Assembly (NCBI GenBank): GCA_004017275.1
Contig: SAKE01000005.1
Span: 186,001 to 250,000, forward strand
Length of the DNA: 64,000 nt
Direction of reading: 5' to 3'
DNA from: Mesorhizobium sp.
GTDB taxonomy: Bacteria > Pseudomonadota > Alphaproteobacteria > Rhizobiales > Rhizobiaceae
Each line of letters begins with the position of its first letter. Position 1 is the first letter of the stretch. Of this stretch, positions 41,481 to 49,725 are shown in pieces. Position numbers and translations under genes: made by a program. The notes below the pieces were generated by a model. It did no database searches. It was given only the letters and a program-made list of their open reading frames with translations, and was not told the DNA's origin.

Positions 41481-41828
41481 ATGATGCGAGAGCCTGCCGG
41501 TCAAGACGAATATGGGTCGACGAATCCCTTCGATCCGGACGATCTGCCGACGTTGAACGCGATCGGTCCGAGCATGGGAAGCGGCAATGATTTCGAGAAA
41601 TATGCCGTTGCCGTGATCATCGTGTTCGGCGCGCTGATCATTGGCGGGCTGATGGCGGCTTCGATGGTCTTCGGGCACCGCAACGGCTTCCTCTTCGCCC
41701 TTGGCGGCGCCACGTCTGCCTGGATATCCGGAAACGCGCTGCTGCTCGACCGGCCGCGCATCTACGCGCTGTTCGTCGGCATTGCCGCCTTGATGCTGAT
41801 TGCGTCCACCATCACGCTGGTCTTGTGA
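41481..41828 (+). CDS. Small integral membrane protein of unknown function
   Basis: 115 residues: a polar, acidic N-terminus (EPAGQDEYGSTNPFDPDDLPTLN) followed by three hydrophobic segments (VAVIIVFGALIIGGLMAASMVF, GFLFALGGATSAWISGNALLL, YALFVGIAALMLIASTITLVL). Probably three membrane helices in the inner membrane. No family recognised. Start ATG 41481 has GGAG with a five-base spacer. It is preceded by the structured segment described above and converges with ggt. Confidence 0.65.
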   Translation: MMREPAGQDEYGSTNPFDPDDLPTLNAIGPSMGSGNDFEKYAVAVIIVFGALIIGGLMAASMVFGHRNGFLFALGGATSAWISGNALLLDRPRIYALFVGIAALMLIASTITLVL

Positions 41829-41943
41829 CGGTCCGACCGCCCATGAGCCAACAGAGCCAACCCTGTTGGGCAGCGGGCGATCAACCCGAATCACTACGCT
41901 GCTCCAAGCCTTTCCTCTGACTGATCTCCAGCCTCGCCTAACT

Positions 41944-43683
41944 TCAGTATCCGAGCGCCTCGCCAGAGGCTGCACGGCTGTCGATGGCGCCGTTGTAGCG
42001 CGCGCCGCCGCCTTTCTCGATTTCCGCCAGGCTCTTGCCGCCGACAAGGATGCCGGCCGCCTGGCCCCAGGTCTGGTCAGCGAGATCGAGGTGATACCCC
42101 ATGCCGGCCAGCAGCTTTTCGGTATCGGGTGAAAGTCCGAACGGCTCGACATAGACCTTGTCGGGCAACCACTGATGATGGATGCGCGGCGCGTCGATCG
42201 CCTCCTGGATATTCATGCCATGGTCGATGACATTGAGGATCGCTTCCAAGGTGATGGTGATGATGCGCGAACCGCCCGGGCTGCCGATGACCATGAACGG
42301 CTTGCCATCCTTGGCTACCACGGTCGGGCTCATCGACGACAGCGGCGTCTTCTTCGGCTGGATGGCATTGGCCTCGCCCTGGACAAGGCCATAGAGATTG
42401 GGCACGCCGGGTTTTTGGGTGAAATCGTCCATCTCGTTGTTGAGCAGCATGCCGGTGCCGTCAGCGACCACGCCGGCGCCGAACGAGCCGTTCAACGTGT
42501 AGGTGACCGCGACCGCATTGCCGTCATCGTCGATGATCGAATAATGCGTCGTCTCCTTGCTCTCGCCAAAGCCCTTCGGCATCAGATCCTTCGACACGCC
42601 GGCCCGGAACGGGTCGATCTTGTCGCGGATATCCTTGGCATAGGCCTTATCAAGCAATTTCGAGACCGGATTGTCGACGAAATCGGGATCGCCAAGCGCC
42701 GAATTGCGGTCGACATAGGCATAGCGCATCGCCTCGACCATGACATGGACCGTCTCGGCGGAACCGGCGCCGAGATAGGACAACGGATATCCCTCCAGCA
42801 CGTTCAGGATTTCGCAGATGATGACGCCGCCTGAGCTTGGCGGCGGCGAAGACGTGATCTCGTAGCCGCGATAGGTGCAGGTCACCGGCTTGAGCTCACG
42901 CACCGCATATTGCTCGAAGTCGGACTTGGCGAGAATGCCGCCCTTGGCGCCACTCGCCTTGACTACGGCGTCGGCGATAGCACCTTTGTAGAAGGCATCG
43001 GGGCCTTTTTCGGAAATGGCGGCGAGCGAGGCCGCAAGATCGGGCTGGATCAGCCGCTCGCCGGTGCCATAGGGCTTGCCATCCGGTTTCAGGAAGATGG
43101 CGGCCGCGGCGGGGTCCTTCGCCAGCCTGTCGGCGCTGCCGGCAAAAGAGACGGCGTCACCCTGATTGAGGATGAACCCGTCCCTGGCATAGCCGATTGC
43201 CGGCGCCATCAGATCCTGGCGGGACAATTTGCCGTATTTTTCGCGGGCCATCTCCAGACCGGCCACCGAGCCCGGCACGCCGACCGCGAGATAGCCGTCG
43301 AGGCTGGCGCCCTTCACCGGGTTGCCATCCTTGTCGAGATACATGGTCTTGGTTGCCGCCAGCGGCGCGCGTTCGCGAAAATCGAGGAAGGTCGATTTGC
43401 CATCCTTGAAGCGGATGGTCATGAAGCCGCCGCCGCCGATATTGCCGGCATTGGGATAGACGACAGCCAAGGCATAGCCGACGGCAACCGCGGCATCGAC
43501 AGCATTGCCACCCTTCTTCAAGACCTCGACGCCAACTTCCGATGCCAGATGCTGGGCAGTCACCACCATGCCGTGCTCGCCCTTGGCTGGCGCCGGCGAT
43601 GCAGCGAAGCCGCTTGTCAGCGGGGCCAAGGCGAAGGTGATGGAAAGACTTGCGGCGATCAGTGTCCGACGGTTGAGATGCAT
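41944..43683 (-). CDS. ggt: Gamma-glutamyltransferase
   Basis: Periplasmic enzyme that cleaves and transfers the gamma-glutamyl group of glutathione and related peptides. 579 residues with a signal peptide (MHLNRRTLIAASLSITFALAPLTSGFAAS). The precursor self-cleaves before the Thr of TTHYSIIDDDGNAV; the following FGAGVVADGTGMLLNNEMDDF and GSPGGSRI are the substrate-binding motifs, and RERAPLAA in the large subunit holds the conserved Arg for the substrate carboxylate. ATG 43683 has AGGAG ahead; the longer open frame is spurious and crosses the repeat. Stand-alone gene. Confidence 0.96.
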   Translation of the reverse strand: MHLNRRTLIAASLSITFALAPLTSGFAASPAPAKGEHGMVVTAQHLASEVGVEVLKKGGNAVDAAVAVGYALAVVYPNAGNIGGGGFMTIRFKDGKSTFLDFRERAPLAATKTMYLDKDGNPVKGASLDGYLAVGVPGSVAGLEMAREKYGKLSRQDLMAPAIGYARDGFILNQGDAVSFAGSADRLAKDPAAAAIFLKPDGKPYGTGERLIQPDLAASLAAISEKGPDAFYKGAIADAVVKASGAKGGILAKSDFEQYAVRELKPVTCTYRGYEITSSPPPSSGGVIICEILNVLEGYPLSYLGAGSAETVHVMVEAMRYAYVDRNSALGDPDFVDNPVSKLLDKAYAKDIRDKIDPFRAGVSKDLMPKGFGESKETTHYSIIDDDGNAVAVTYTLNGSFGAGVVADGTGMLLNNEMDDFTQKPGVPNLYGLVQGEANAIQPKKTPLSSMSPTVVAKDGKPFMVIGSPGGSRIITITLEAILNVIDHGMNIQEAIDAPRIHHQWLPDKVYVEPFGLSPDTEKLLAGMGYHLDLADQTWGQAAGILVGGKSLAEIEKGGGARYNGAIDSRAASGEALGY

Positions 43684-43766
43684 GGCGGTTCTCCTGGCGG
43701 GGGGACGCTTAGAAGACCGTGTTGGAGTGATCGAGTCCACTAACAATTGAGGGAGCACGAGAAAGA

Positions 43767-43918
43767 GCCCCCTCACCCGGATTGCCATCCGAATTGCGAA
43801 GAGCAATTCGGGGCAATCCAACCTCTCCCCGAGGGGAGAGGAGATTGTCAGCGCTGACGCCAGTCTCTTCTCCCCAGCGGGGAGAAGGTGGCCGCGAAGC
43901 GGCCGGATGAGGGGGCCG
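43767..43918. repeat. REP-like palindromic repeat between ggt and rhaI
   Basis: Outer ends GCCCCCTCACCCGG and the complement-like CCGGATGAGGGGGC enclose two hairpins: CCTCTCCCC with GGGGAGAGG (43822-43841), and CTTCTCCCC with GGGGAGAAGG (43867-43887), plus a small GCCGC/GCGGC helix. It may stop transcripts of rhaI, which ends nine bases further right and reads toward it. Confidence 0.75.
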
Positions 43919-43926
43919 GCTCGGCC

Positions 43927-45219
43927 TCAGACAATCCCGCCAGAACCGCCTGCAACCGCCGGACGTTCGGCCGCGACCTTGGCGCGGTAGCCCGCTGCCC
44001 GATAGGCTGCGACTGGGTCGATGGCGCCGCCGGTCTTGAGTCGCGCCATGGCCAGGATCGGTTCGACATCGGTGCGGTAGGCAGCTTTCAGCGTCTGCGT
44101 CGCCATCAGCGCGTCGTTGCTGTCCTGATAGAATTCCAGCGCCTTGCGGTCGACAAGCAACGCCTGCGCATAGGCGCGCTGCACCTCGACCGCCGATAGC
44201 ATCAGGCTTTCGATCGGATCGGTGACGTTGTGGCTCTGATCGAGCATATGCGCGGGGTCGAACCCCTCGGCGCCGGAAAGTTCGGCGTCGACCAGTTCGT
44301 TGAAGACAAGGAACAGCCGGTAGGGATCGATCGAACCGGCATCGAGATCGTCGTCGCCATATTTCGAATCGTTGAAATGGAAGCCGCCAAGCTTCTTGAA
44401 CTGGATCAGGCGGGACACGATCATCTCGATGTTGACGTTGGGCGCATGGTGGCCGAGGTCGACGAGACAGAACGCCTTGTCGCCCAACTCCTGAGCGATC
44501 ATGTAGTTGGTGCCCCAATCCTGCACGACAGTGGAATAGAAGGCCGGCTCGTACATCTTGTGCTCGCTAAACAGCTTCCAGTCGGCGGGCAGTCCGGCAT
44601 AGACCTCTTTCATGGCGTCTAGATAGCGCTCGAACGCCTTGGCGAAATTGACCTGGCCGGGAAAGTTCGAACCGTCGCCGATCCACACCGTCAGCGCCTT
44701 CGAGCCCAACGTCTTGCCGATCTCGATGCATTCGAGATTGTGCTCGACAGCTTGCCGGCGCGTGCCGGCATCGGCATGCGACAGCGAGCCAAACTTGTAG
44801 GAGAGTTTCTGGTCTTTCGCGTCGGAGAAGGTGTTGGAGTTCATGGCGTCGAAGCCGAGGTCAAAGCGCGAGGCCGCCTGCTTCAGCCGGTTCGGGTCGG
44901 CCTTGTCCCACGGAATGTGCAGGGAGATGGTCGGCGTCGCCTGCGTCAACTGCTGGATGACGGCGCAGTCCTCGATCTTGTCGAAGATGTCGCGGGGCTC
45001 GCCGGCGCCGGGAAAGCGGGCAAAGCGGGTGCCGCCAGTGCCGACACCCCAGGAGGGAATGGCGACGGCGAATTTCTCGACCTTGTCGCGGATGGCGTCG
45101 ATGGCGATGCCACGACGGTCGAGGCGCTCGCCAAGCGAGGCATAGTCGCGCTCAAGGCTGGCCTTGCGCGCGGCATTGTCCTTGTCGACGAGGTCGGTGG
45201 AGATGATGGATTCGGACAC
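43927..45219 (-). CDS. rhaI: L-rhamnose isomerase (rhizobial RhaI type)
   Basis: Converts L-rhamnose to L-rhamnulose. 430 residues of the sugar-isomerase family found with R. leguminosarum rha genes: GVGTGGTRFARFPGAGEPRDIFDKIEDCAVI, SLHIPWDKADPNRLKQAASRFDLGFDAMNSNTF, and metal-site segments VWIGDGSNFPGQ, FSEHKMYEPAFYST, CLVDLGHHAPNVNIEMIV and GGFHFNDSKYGDDDLDAGS. It follows rhaD on the same strand with a 175-base gap occupied by a hairpin repeat. Confidence 0.93.
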   Translation of the reverse strand: MSESIISTDLVDKDNAARKASLERDYASLGERLDRRGIAIDAIRDKVEKFAVAIPSWGVGTGGTRFARFPGAGEPRDIFDKIEDCAVIQQLTQATPTISLHIPWDKADPNRLKQAASRFDLGFDAMNSNTFSDAKDQKLSYKFGSLSHADAGTRRQAVEHNLECIEIGKTLGSKALTVWIGDGSNFPGQVNFAKAFERYLDAMKEVYAGLPADWKLFSEHKMYEPAFYSTVVQDWGTNYMIAQELGDKAFCLVDLGHHAPNVNIEMIVSRLIQFKKLGGFHFNDSKYGDDDLDAGSIDPYRLFLVFNELVDAELSGAEGFDPAHMLDQSHNVTDPIESLMLSAVEVQRAYAQALLVDRKALEFYQDSNDALMATQTLKAAYRTDVEPILAMARLKTGGAIDPVAAYRAAGYRAKVAAERPAVAGGSGGIV

Positions 45220-45253
45220 TGCGGTTTCCTCCCAAATACGTTCGGACGGCGCT

Positions 45254-45375
45254 GCCCCTCACCCTACCCTCTCCCCGTGAAGAACGGGGAGAGGGGGACG
45301 CCAGCGTTGGAGCTAGACCCTTCTCCCCGTCACTATACGGGGAGAAGGTGCCGGCAGGCGGATGAGGGGCGGCGC
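45254..45375. repeat. REP-like palindromic repeat between rhaD and rhaI
   Basis: Contains CCCTCTCCCCGTGAAGAACG closing on GGGGAGAGGG (45271-45297), then CTTCTCCCCGTCACTATACG closing on GGGGAGAAGG (45321-45350), followed by TGCCGGCAGGCGGATGAGGGG. Same family as the repeat at 29400-29560. In the rhaD-rhaI transcript it would form two stable hairpins. Confidence 0.78.
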
Positions 45376-45394
45376 AACCCTCTAAGATGATCGC

Positions 45395-47497
45395 TCAGCG
45401 CGTAAAGCTCTGCGCGTTGCCCGCGTCGACGTTGATGATGTTGCCGGTCGACTTGGCAGACATGTCGGAGGCAAAGAAATAGATCGCCTCGGCAATATCT
45501 TCCGGGAAGACCGAGCGCTTCAGCATCGAACGCGAGCGATAATGCTCCTCCAGATCGCCGGTCGACATCTTGTAGGCGGCGGCGCGCTGTTCCTTCCACT
45601 CGCCGGTCCAGATCTTCGAGCCGCGCAGCACCGCGTCCGGGTTGACGACATTGACCCTGATCTGGGCTTCCGCGCCCTCCAGCGCCAGGCAGCGGGCGAG
45701 GTGGATCTCTGCGGCCTTGGCGGTGCAATAGGCGGCGGCGTTGGGCGATGCGGCAAGGCCGTTCTTGGAGGCGACGAAGACGACGTTGCCGCCAATCTTC
45801 TGCACGCGAAACAGCCGGAAAGCTTCCCGCGAGACCAGGAAGTAACCGGTCGACAGAATGTCCATGTTCTTGTTCCACAGCGCCAGCGTCGTCTCCTCGA
45901 TCGGCGCCGAGGAGGCAAGACCAGCATTCGACACCAGAATGTCGATGCCGCCGAACTCGACCGCGGTCTCGGCAAAGCCCGAAATGACCTGATCCTCCGA
46001 GGTGACGTTGATCAGCACAGGCCGGACGAAATCCTTGCCATAGGCCTTGGCCAGGCCATCATTGGCACTGGCGAGCGCTGCCTCGTCGATGTCAGCCAGC
46101 ACGACGCAGGCGCCCTCGCGCAAAAGCCGGTTGGCCGTGGCGCGGCCGATGCCGCCGGCGCCACCGGTGACCAGCGCGATCTGGCCGGCAAGCGACTTCG
46201 GCTTCGGCATGCGCTGCAGCTTCAGATCCTCGAGCAACCAGTATTCGATGTCGAAGGCTTCCTGTGCGGGCAGGCCGACATAGGACGAGACCGTGGAGGC
46301 GCCGCGCATGACGTTGATGGCGTTGACATAGAATTCACCCGAGATGCGCGCCGTCGCCTTGTCGCCGGCGAAGGTGAACATGCCGACGCCGGGCATCAGG
46401 TAGACGACTGCATTGGGATCGCGGATGGCGGGCGAGTCCGCATGCTTGCAGCTGTCATAGTAGGCCTGGTAGCCAACGCGATAGGCAGCGATGTCGTCGG
46501 CAAGCCGCGCAATGACGGCATCGACATCGGGCTTTGCCGGATCGAACTCGATGACCAGCGGACGGATCTTGGTGCGCAGGAAATGGTCGGGGCACGATGT
46601 GCCGAGTGCTGCCAGCGGACGCAAATCCCTGGAGTTGACAAACTCGAGCACAGCGGCGGAATCATCGAAATGACCAAGCTTGTGGCTCTTTTCGGAGATC
46701 AGGCCGCGAATTCGGGGCATCAGCTTCGCGGCAATGGCGCGCCGTGTGGCAGCGTCGAGCGACTTGACCGCTTCGCCGCCGAAAATAGCGAGACCTTCGG
46801 AGCGGCGCTCGAACCATTCGATCGCCTGGTTGATCACCGAAATCGTCGTCTCATAGCATTCCCGAGGGGCATCACCCCAGGTGAACAGGCCGTGGCTTTC
46901 GAGGATGACGCCTTTGGCGGCGGGGTGTTCGAGGCAGAATTTCTCCAGCCACAGACCGAGCTCGAAGCCGGGACGTTTCCACGGCAGCCAGCCGATGGCA
47001 TCGCCGAATATCTCTTTCGTCAACGCCTTGGAATCCTTGGCGGCGGCGATGGCGATGATGGCGTCGGGATGCATATGGTCGACATAGGGCTTCGGCACGT
47101 AGGCATGCAACGGCGTGTCGATCGAGGCCGCACGGGGGTTCAGATTGAAGGTGCAGTGCGGCAGGAAGCCGACCATTTCGTCTTCGTGCTCGACGCCGCG
47201 ATAAAGGCCTTTGAGCGCGCGCAGCTTGTCCATGTAGAGCGTGGCAAAGCCGTCCAGCTTGATCGAGGCGCTGTCGCCGCCCGAGCCCTTGACCCAGAGC
47301 ACTTCGACAGTCTCGCCGGTGAGCGGATCTTTCTGCCAGATCTTCGAAGAGGTGTTGCCGCCGCCATAATTGGTGACGCGCTTGTCGGAACCGAGCGTGT
47401 TCGAGCGGTAGACCAGAAGCTCAGGGTCGCTCATCCCTTTGGCCTTCGCGTCGTCCCACAGATTGGCGAGGCGCGCGCCGGTGCGCTTGTCGAGCAT
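45395..47497 (-). CDS. rhaD: Bifunctional rhamnulose-1-phosphate aldolase / short-chain dehydrogenase
   Basis: 700 residues. The N-terminal half is a class II (zinc) aldolase: NTLGSDKRVTNYGGGNTSSK, zinc histidines in DHMHPDAIIAIA and ESHGLFTWG; it splits L-rhamnulose 1-phosphate to dihydroxyacetone phosphate and L-lactaldehyde. The C-terminal 270 residues are a short-chain dehydrogenase (TGGAGGIGRATANRLL; catalytic YCTAKAA), expected to oxidise the lactaldehyde to lactate. ATG 47497 has GGGAGG seven bases ahead. It is transcribed away from rhaR, sharing the palindromic operator region. Confidence 0.95.
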   Translation of the reverse strand: MLDKRTGARLANLWDDAKAKGMSDPELLVYRSNTLGSDKRVTNYGGGNTSSKIWQKDPLTGETVEVLWVKGSGGDSASIKLDGFATLYMDKLRALKGLYRGVEHEDEMVGFLPHCTFNLNPRAASIDTPLHAYVPKPYVDHMHPDAIIAIAAAKDSKALTKEIFGDAIGWLPWKRPGFELGLWLEKFCLEHPAAKGVILESHGLFTWGDAPRECYETTISVINQAIEWFERRSEGLAIFGGEAVKSLDAATRRAIAAKLMPRIRGLISEKSHKLGHFDDSAAVLEFVNSRDLRPLAALGTSCPDHFLRTKIRPLVIEFDPAKPDVDAVIARLADDIAAYRVGYQAYYDSCKHADSPAIRDPNAVVYLMPGVGMFTFAGDKATARISGEFYVNAINVMRGASTVSSYVGLPAQEAFDIEYWLLEDLKLQRMPKPKSLAGQIALVTGGAGGIGRATANRLLREGACVVLADIDEAALASANDGLAKAYGKDFVRPVLINVTSEDQVISGFAETAVEFGGIDILVSNAGLASSAPIEETTLALWNKNMDILSTGYFLVSREAFRLFRVQKIGGNVVFVASKNGLAASPNAAAYCTAKAAEIHLARCLALEGAEAQIRVNVVNPDAVLRGSKIWTGEWKEQRAAAYKMSTGDLEEHYRSRSMLKRSVFPEDIAEAIYFFASDMSAKSTGNIINVDAGNAQSFTR

Positions 47498-47567
47498 ATG
47501 CAATCCTCCCGAAGGCACGCAAACGGTGCGGCCATTTAGTCCCGAATTTCCACGGAAGCAGGCAGCT

Positions 47568-47640
47568 TGTCAATCATAAACGATCAAGATCGATCATATT
47601 GCACTGCACAATGAAATTATATGATCGGAAATGATTGACA
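47568..47640. promoter_or_regulatory. Nested palindromic operator between rhaD and rhaR
   Basis: The divergent control region has two nested perfect inverted repeats sharing one centre: outer TGTCAATCAT (47568-47577) with ATGATTGACA (47631-47640), inner CGATCATAT (47591-47599) with ATATGATCG (47619-47627). The half-sites also resemble each other (ATCAT cores), so four copies are present, a good fit to a tetrameric or dimer-of-dimers DeoR repressor such as RhaR. It would control rhaDI and rhaRSTPQUK together. Confidence 0.8.
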
Positions 47641-47682
47641 CTGCGCGTTTTGGGTGCCTAGATGCTCAGGCAGGGAGGAACC

Positions 47683-48492
47683 ATGCACGAAAAAGAGCGC
47701 CACAGGATCATTCTGTCCGCCGTCCAGGAAAAGCCTGTGGTGACGGTGCAGGAGATGGTCGACCTGACGGAGTCTTCCGAGGCGACGATCCGGCGCGACA
47801 TCGCGGCTCTGCATGTCCAGAAGCGCCTGCGCCGCGTGCGCGGCGGCGCTGAAGCAATCTCGCCGCCGCAGTTCATTGGGCTGGCCGGCCGGCCCTTTTC
47901 CGTCAACGAAACGATCAACGCCTCGCAGAAACGCGCCATTGCGCGGGAAGCGGTTGAATTGTGCAAGGACGGCGAGCCGATCATCATCAATGGCGGCACC
48001 ACCACCTTCCAGATGGTGCATTTCCTGACCGGCCGCCGCATGCCGATCTTCACCAATTCGTTCCCGATCGCCGAGCACCTGCTCAAGCACTCCAAGAACA
48101 CGGTGATGCTGTCGGGCGGCACCATCTATCGCGAGCAGAACATCATCCTGTCGCCCTTCGACAATGACGTGACGCGCAATTTCTATGCGCGCCGTATGTT
48201 CATGGGCGCGCAGGGACTCGGTCCGCTCGGCCTGATGGAGGGCGATCCGCTGCTGATCCAGGCGGAGCAGAAGCTGATCGACCAGGCCGACGAGCTGGTG
48301 GTGCTGGTCGATTCCTCGAAATTCCGCAAACGCTCAAGCTTGATCCTGTGCGGCCTGTCGCGCATCGCCACAGTCATCACCGATGACGGCATCGAGGATC
48401 GCGAAGCCAAGATGTTGGAGACCGCGGGCGTGACGCTGATCGTCGCCCGCACATCCGCAACCAACAAGGAAGAATCTTCACTGCAGGCCTGA
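47683..48492 (+). CDS. rhaR: DeoR-family regulator of rhamnose genes
   Basis: 269 residues. N-terminal winged helix-turn-helix in ERHRIILSAVQEKPVVTVQEMVDLTESSEATIRRDIAALH, followed by the DeoR sugar-phosphate-binding domain with GTTTFQMVHFL, TNSFPIAEHL, LSGGTIY, DSSKF and VITDDGI. Expected to repress both rha transcripts until a rhamnose intermediate binds. ATG 47683 follows GGGAGG by four bases. First gene of the rhaRSTPQUK row. Confidence 0.93.
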   Translation: MHEKERHRIILSAVQEKPVVTVQEMVDLTESSEATIRRDIAALHVQKRLRRVRGGAEAISPPQFIGLAGRPFSVNETINASQKRAIAREAVELCKDGEPIIINGGTTTFQMVHFLTGRRMPIFTNSFPIAEHLLKHSKNTVMLSGGTIYREQNIILSPFDNDVTRNFYARRMFMGAQGLGPLGLMEGDPLLIQAEQKLIDQADELVVLVDSSKFRKRSSLILCGLSRIATVITDDGIEDREAKMLETAGVTLIVARTSATNKEESSLQA

Positions 48493-48547
48493 GGCCAACT
48501 CACGCCCGCAGCGGCGATGGAATGCAACGCTCAAGGGAGGAAATTCG

Positions 48548-49543
48548 ATGAGCTTCTTGAAGAAACTGATGGTGACGGCGGCTTTCTCGGCTGCCATGTT
48601 CGTGAATGCCGCCTATGCCGAAAACGTCAAGATCGCGTTGGTGGTGAAGTCGCTCGGCAACGGCTTCTTCGATGCCGCCAACAAGGGCGCCGAAGAGGCG
48701 GCCAAGGAACTCGGCGATGTCGACATCATCTACACCGGCCCGACCAAGGCGACCGCGGAAGCGCAGATCGAAGTGGTCAACTCGCTGATCGCCCAGAAGG
48801 TCAACGCTATCGCCATTTCGGCCAATGACGCCGATGCGCTGGTGCCGGTGCTGAAGAAGGCCATGGAGCGCGGTATCACCGTCATCTCCTGGGATTCGGG
48901 CGTCGCCAAGGAAGGCCGCCAGCTTCACCTCAATCCGTCCGACACCGGCCTGATCGGCGAGACCATCATCAAGCTTGCCGCCGATTACCTGCCGGAAGGC
49001 GGCGACGTCGCCATCCTGTCGGCCTCCTCGACCGCGACCAACCAGAACGCCTGGATCGACGCGGCCAAGAAAATCCTGCCGGAGAAGTTCCCCAAGATCA
49101 AACTCGTCGCCACCGTCTATGGCGATGACGACTCCGCCAAGAGCACCGACGAAGCCAAGGGCCTGCTGAAGTCGTATCCGAACCTCAAGGCGATCATCGC
49201 GCCGACCACCGTCGGCGTCGTCGCCGCCGCCCAGGTCGTCACCGACGAGAACCTGATCGGCAAGGTCAATGTCACCGGCCTCGCGCTGCCGTCCGAGTTC
49301 AAGAAGTTCATCGACAACGGCGCCTCGCAGGCGGTTGCCCTGTGGAACCCGATCGATCTCGGCTACTCGGCCGTCTACCTCGCCCATGATCTGGCGGTGA
49401 AGAAGGAAGAGGCAAAGCCCGGCGCCACGCTTTCTATCGGCCGCGTCGGCAAGGTCACGCTCGACGACACCAATTCGGCTGCGATGGCTCCGCCCTTCCA
49501 GTTCGACAAGACCAACATCGAAAAGTTCTCCAAGATCTATTGA
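48548..49543 (+). CDS. rhaS: Rhamnose-binding periplasmic protein
   Basis: 331 residues, a CUT2 (ribose-type) binding protein. Signal peptide MSFLKKLMVTAAFSAAMFVNAAYA; body KIALVVKSLGNGFFDAANKGAEEAAKEL, NSLIAQKVNAIAISANDADAL, GITVISWDSGV, and VALWNPIDLGYSAVYLAHDLA. Presents L-rhamnose to RhaTPQ. GGGAGG seven bases before the ATG. Followed by a hairpin-rich repeat before rhaT. Confidence 0.95.
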   Translation: MSFLKKLMVTAAFSAAMFVNAAYAENVKIALVVKSLGNGFFDAANKGAEEAAKELGDVDIIYTGPTKATAEAQIEVVNSLIAQKVNAIAISANDADALVPVLKKAMERGITVISWDSGVAKEGRQLHLNPSDTGLIGETIIKLAADYLPEGGDVAILSASSTATNQNAWIDAAKKILPEKFPKIKLVATVYGDDDSAKSTDEAKGLLKSYPNLKAIIAPTTVGVVAAAQVVTDENLIGKVNVTGLALPSEFKKFIDNGASQAVALWNPIDLGYSAVYLAHDLAVKKEEAKPGATLSIGRVGKVTLDDTNSAAMAPPFQFDKTNIEKFSKIY

Positions 49544-49556
49544 TCTGGGGCGCTTG

Positions 49557-49725
49557 CACCCTCCCCCTTGTGGGGAGGGTCGGTGAGGCGGTCTTGCGAA
49601 GCAAAACCGGCGAGACGGGGTGGGGGGTGGCGACATCTCCATGCACCAGGACCTTGATATGCTAGACAACCCCTACCCGGCTCAATTTGTTCGCGACCCT
49701 CCCCACAAGGAGGAGGATGAGGCGG
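49557..49725. repeat. Inverted repeat spanning the rhaS-rhaT junction and the rhaT 5' end
   Basis: Left arm CCCTCCCCCTTGTGGGGAGGG (49559-49579, given here as a near-palindrome of CCCTCCCC and GGGGAGGG) continues TCGGTGAGGCGG. Right arm CGACCCTCCCCACAAGGAGG (49693-49712) followed by ATGAGGCGG is a partial inverted copy. The right arm lies inside the coding frame of rhaT and encodes the DPPHKEEDEAA segment of its N-terminus. Confidence 0.7.
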
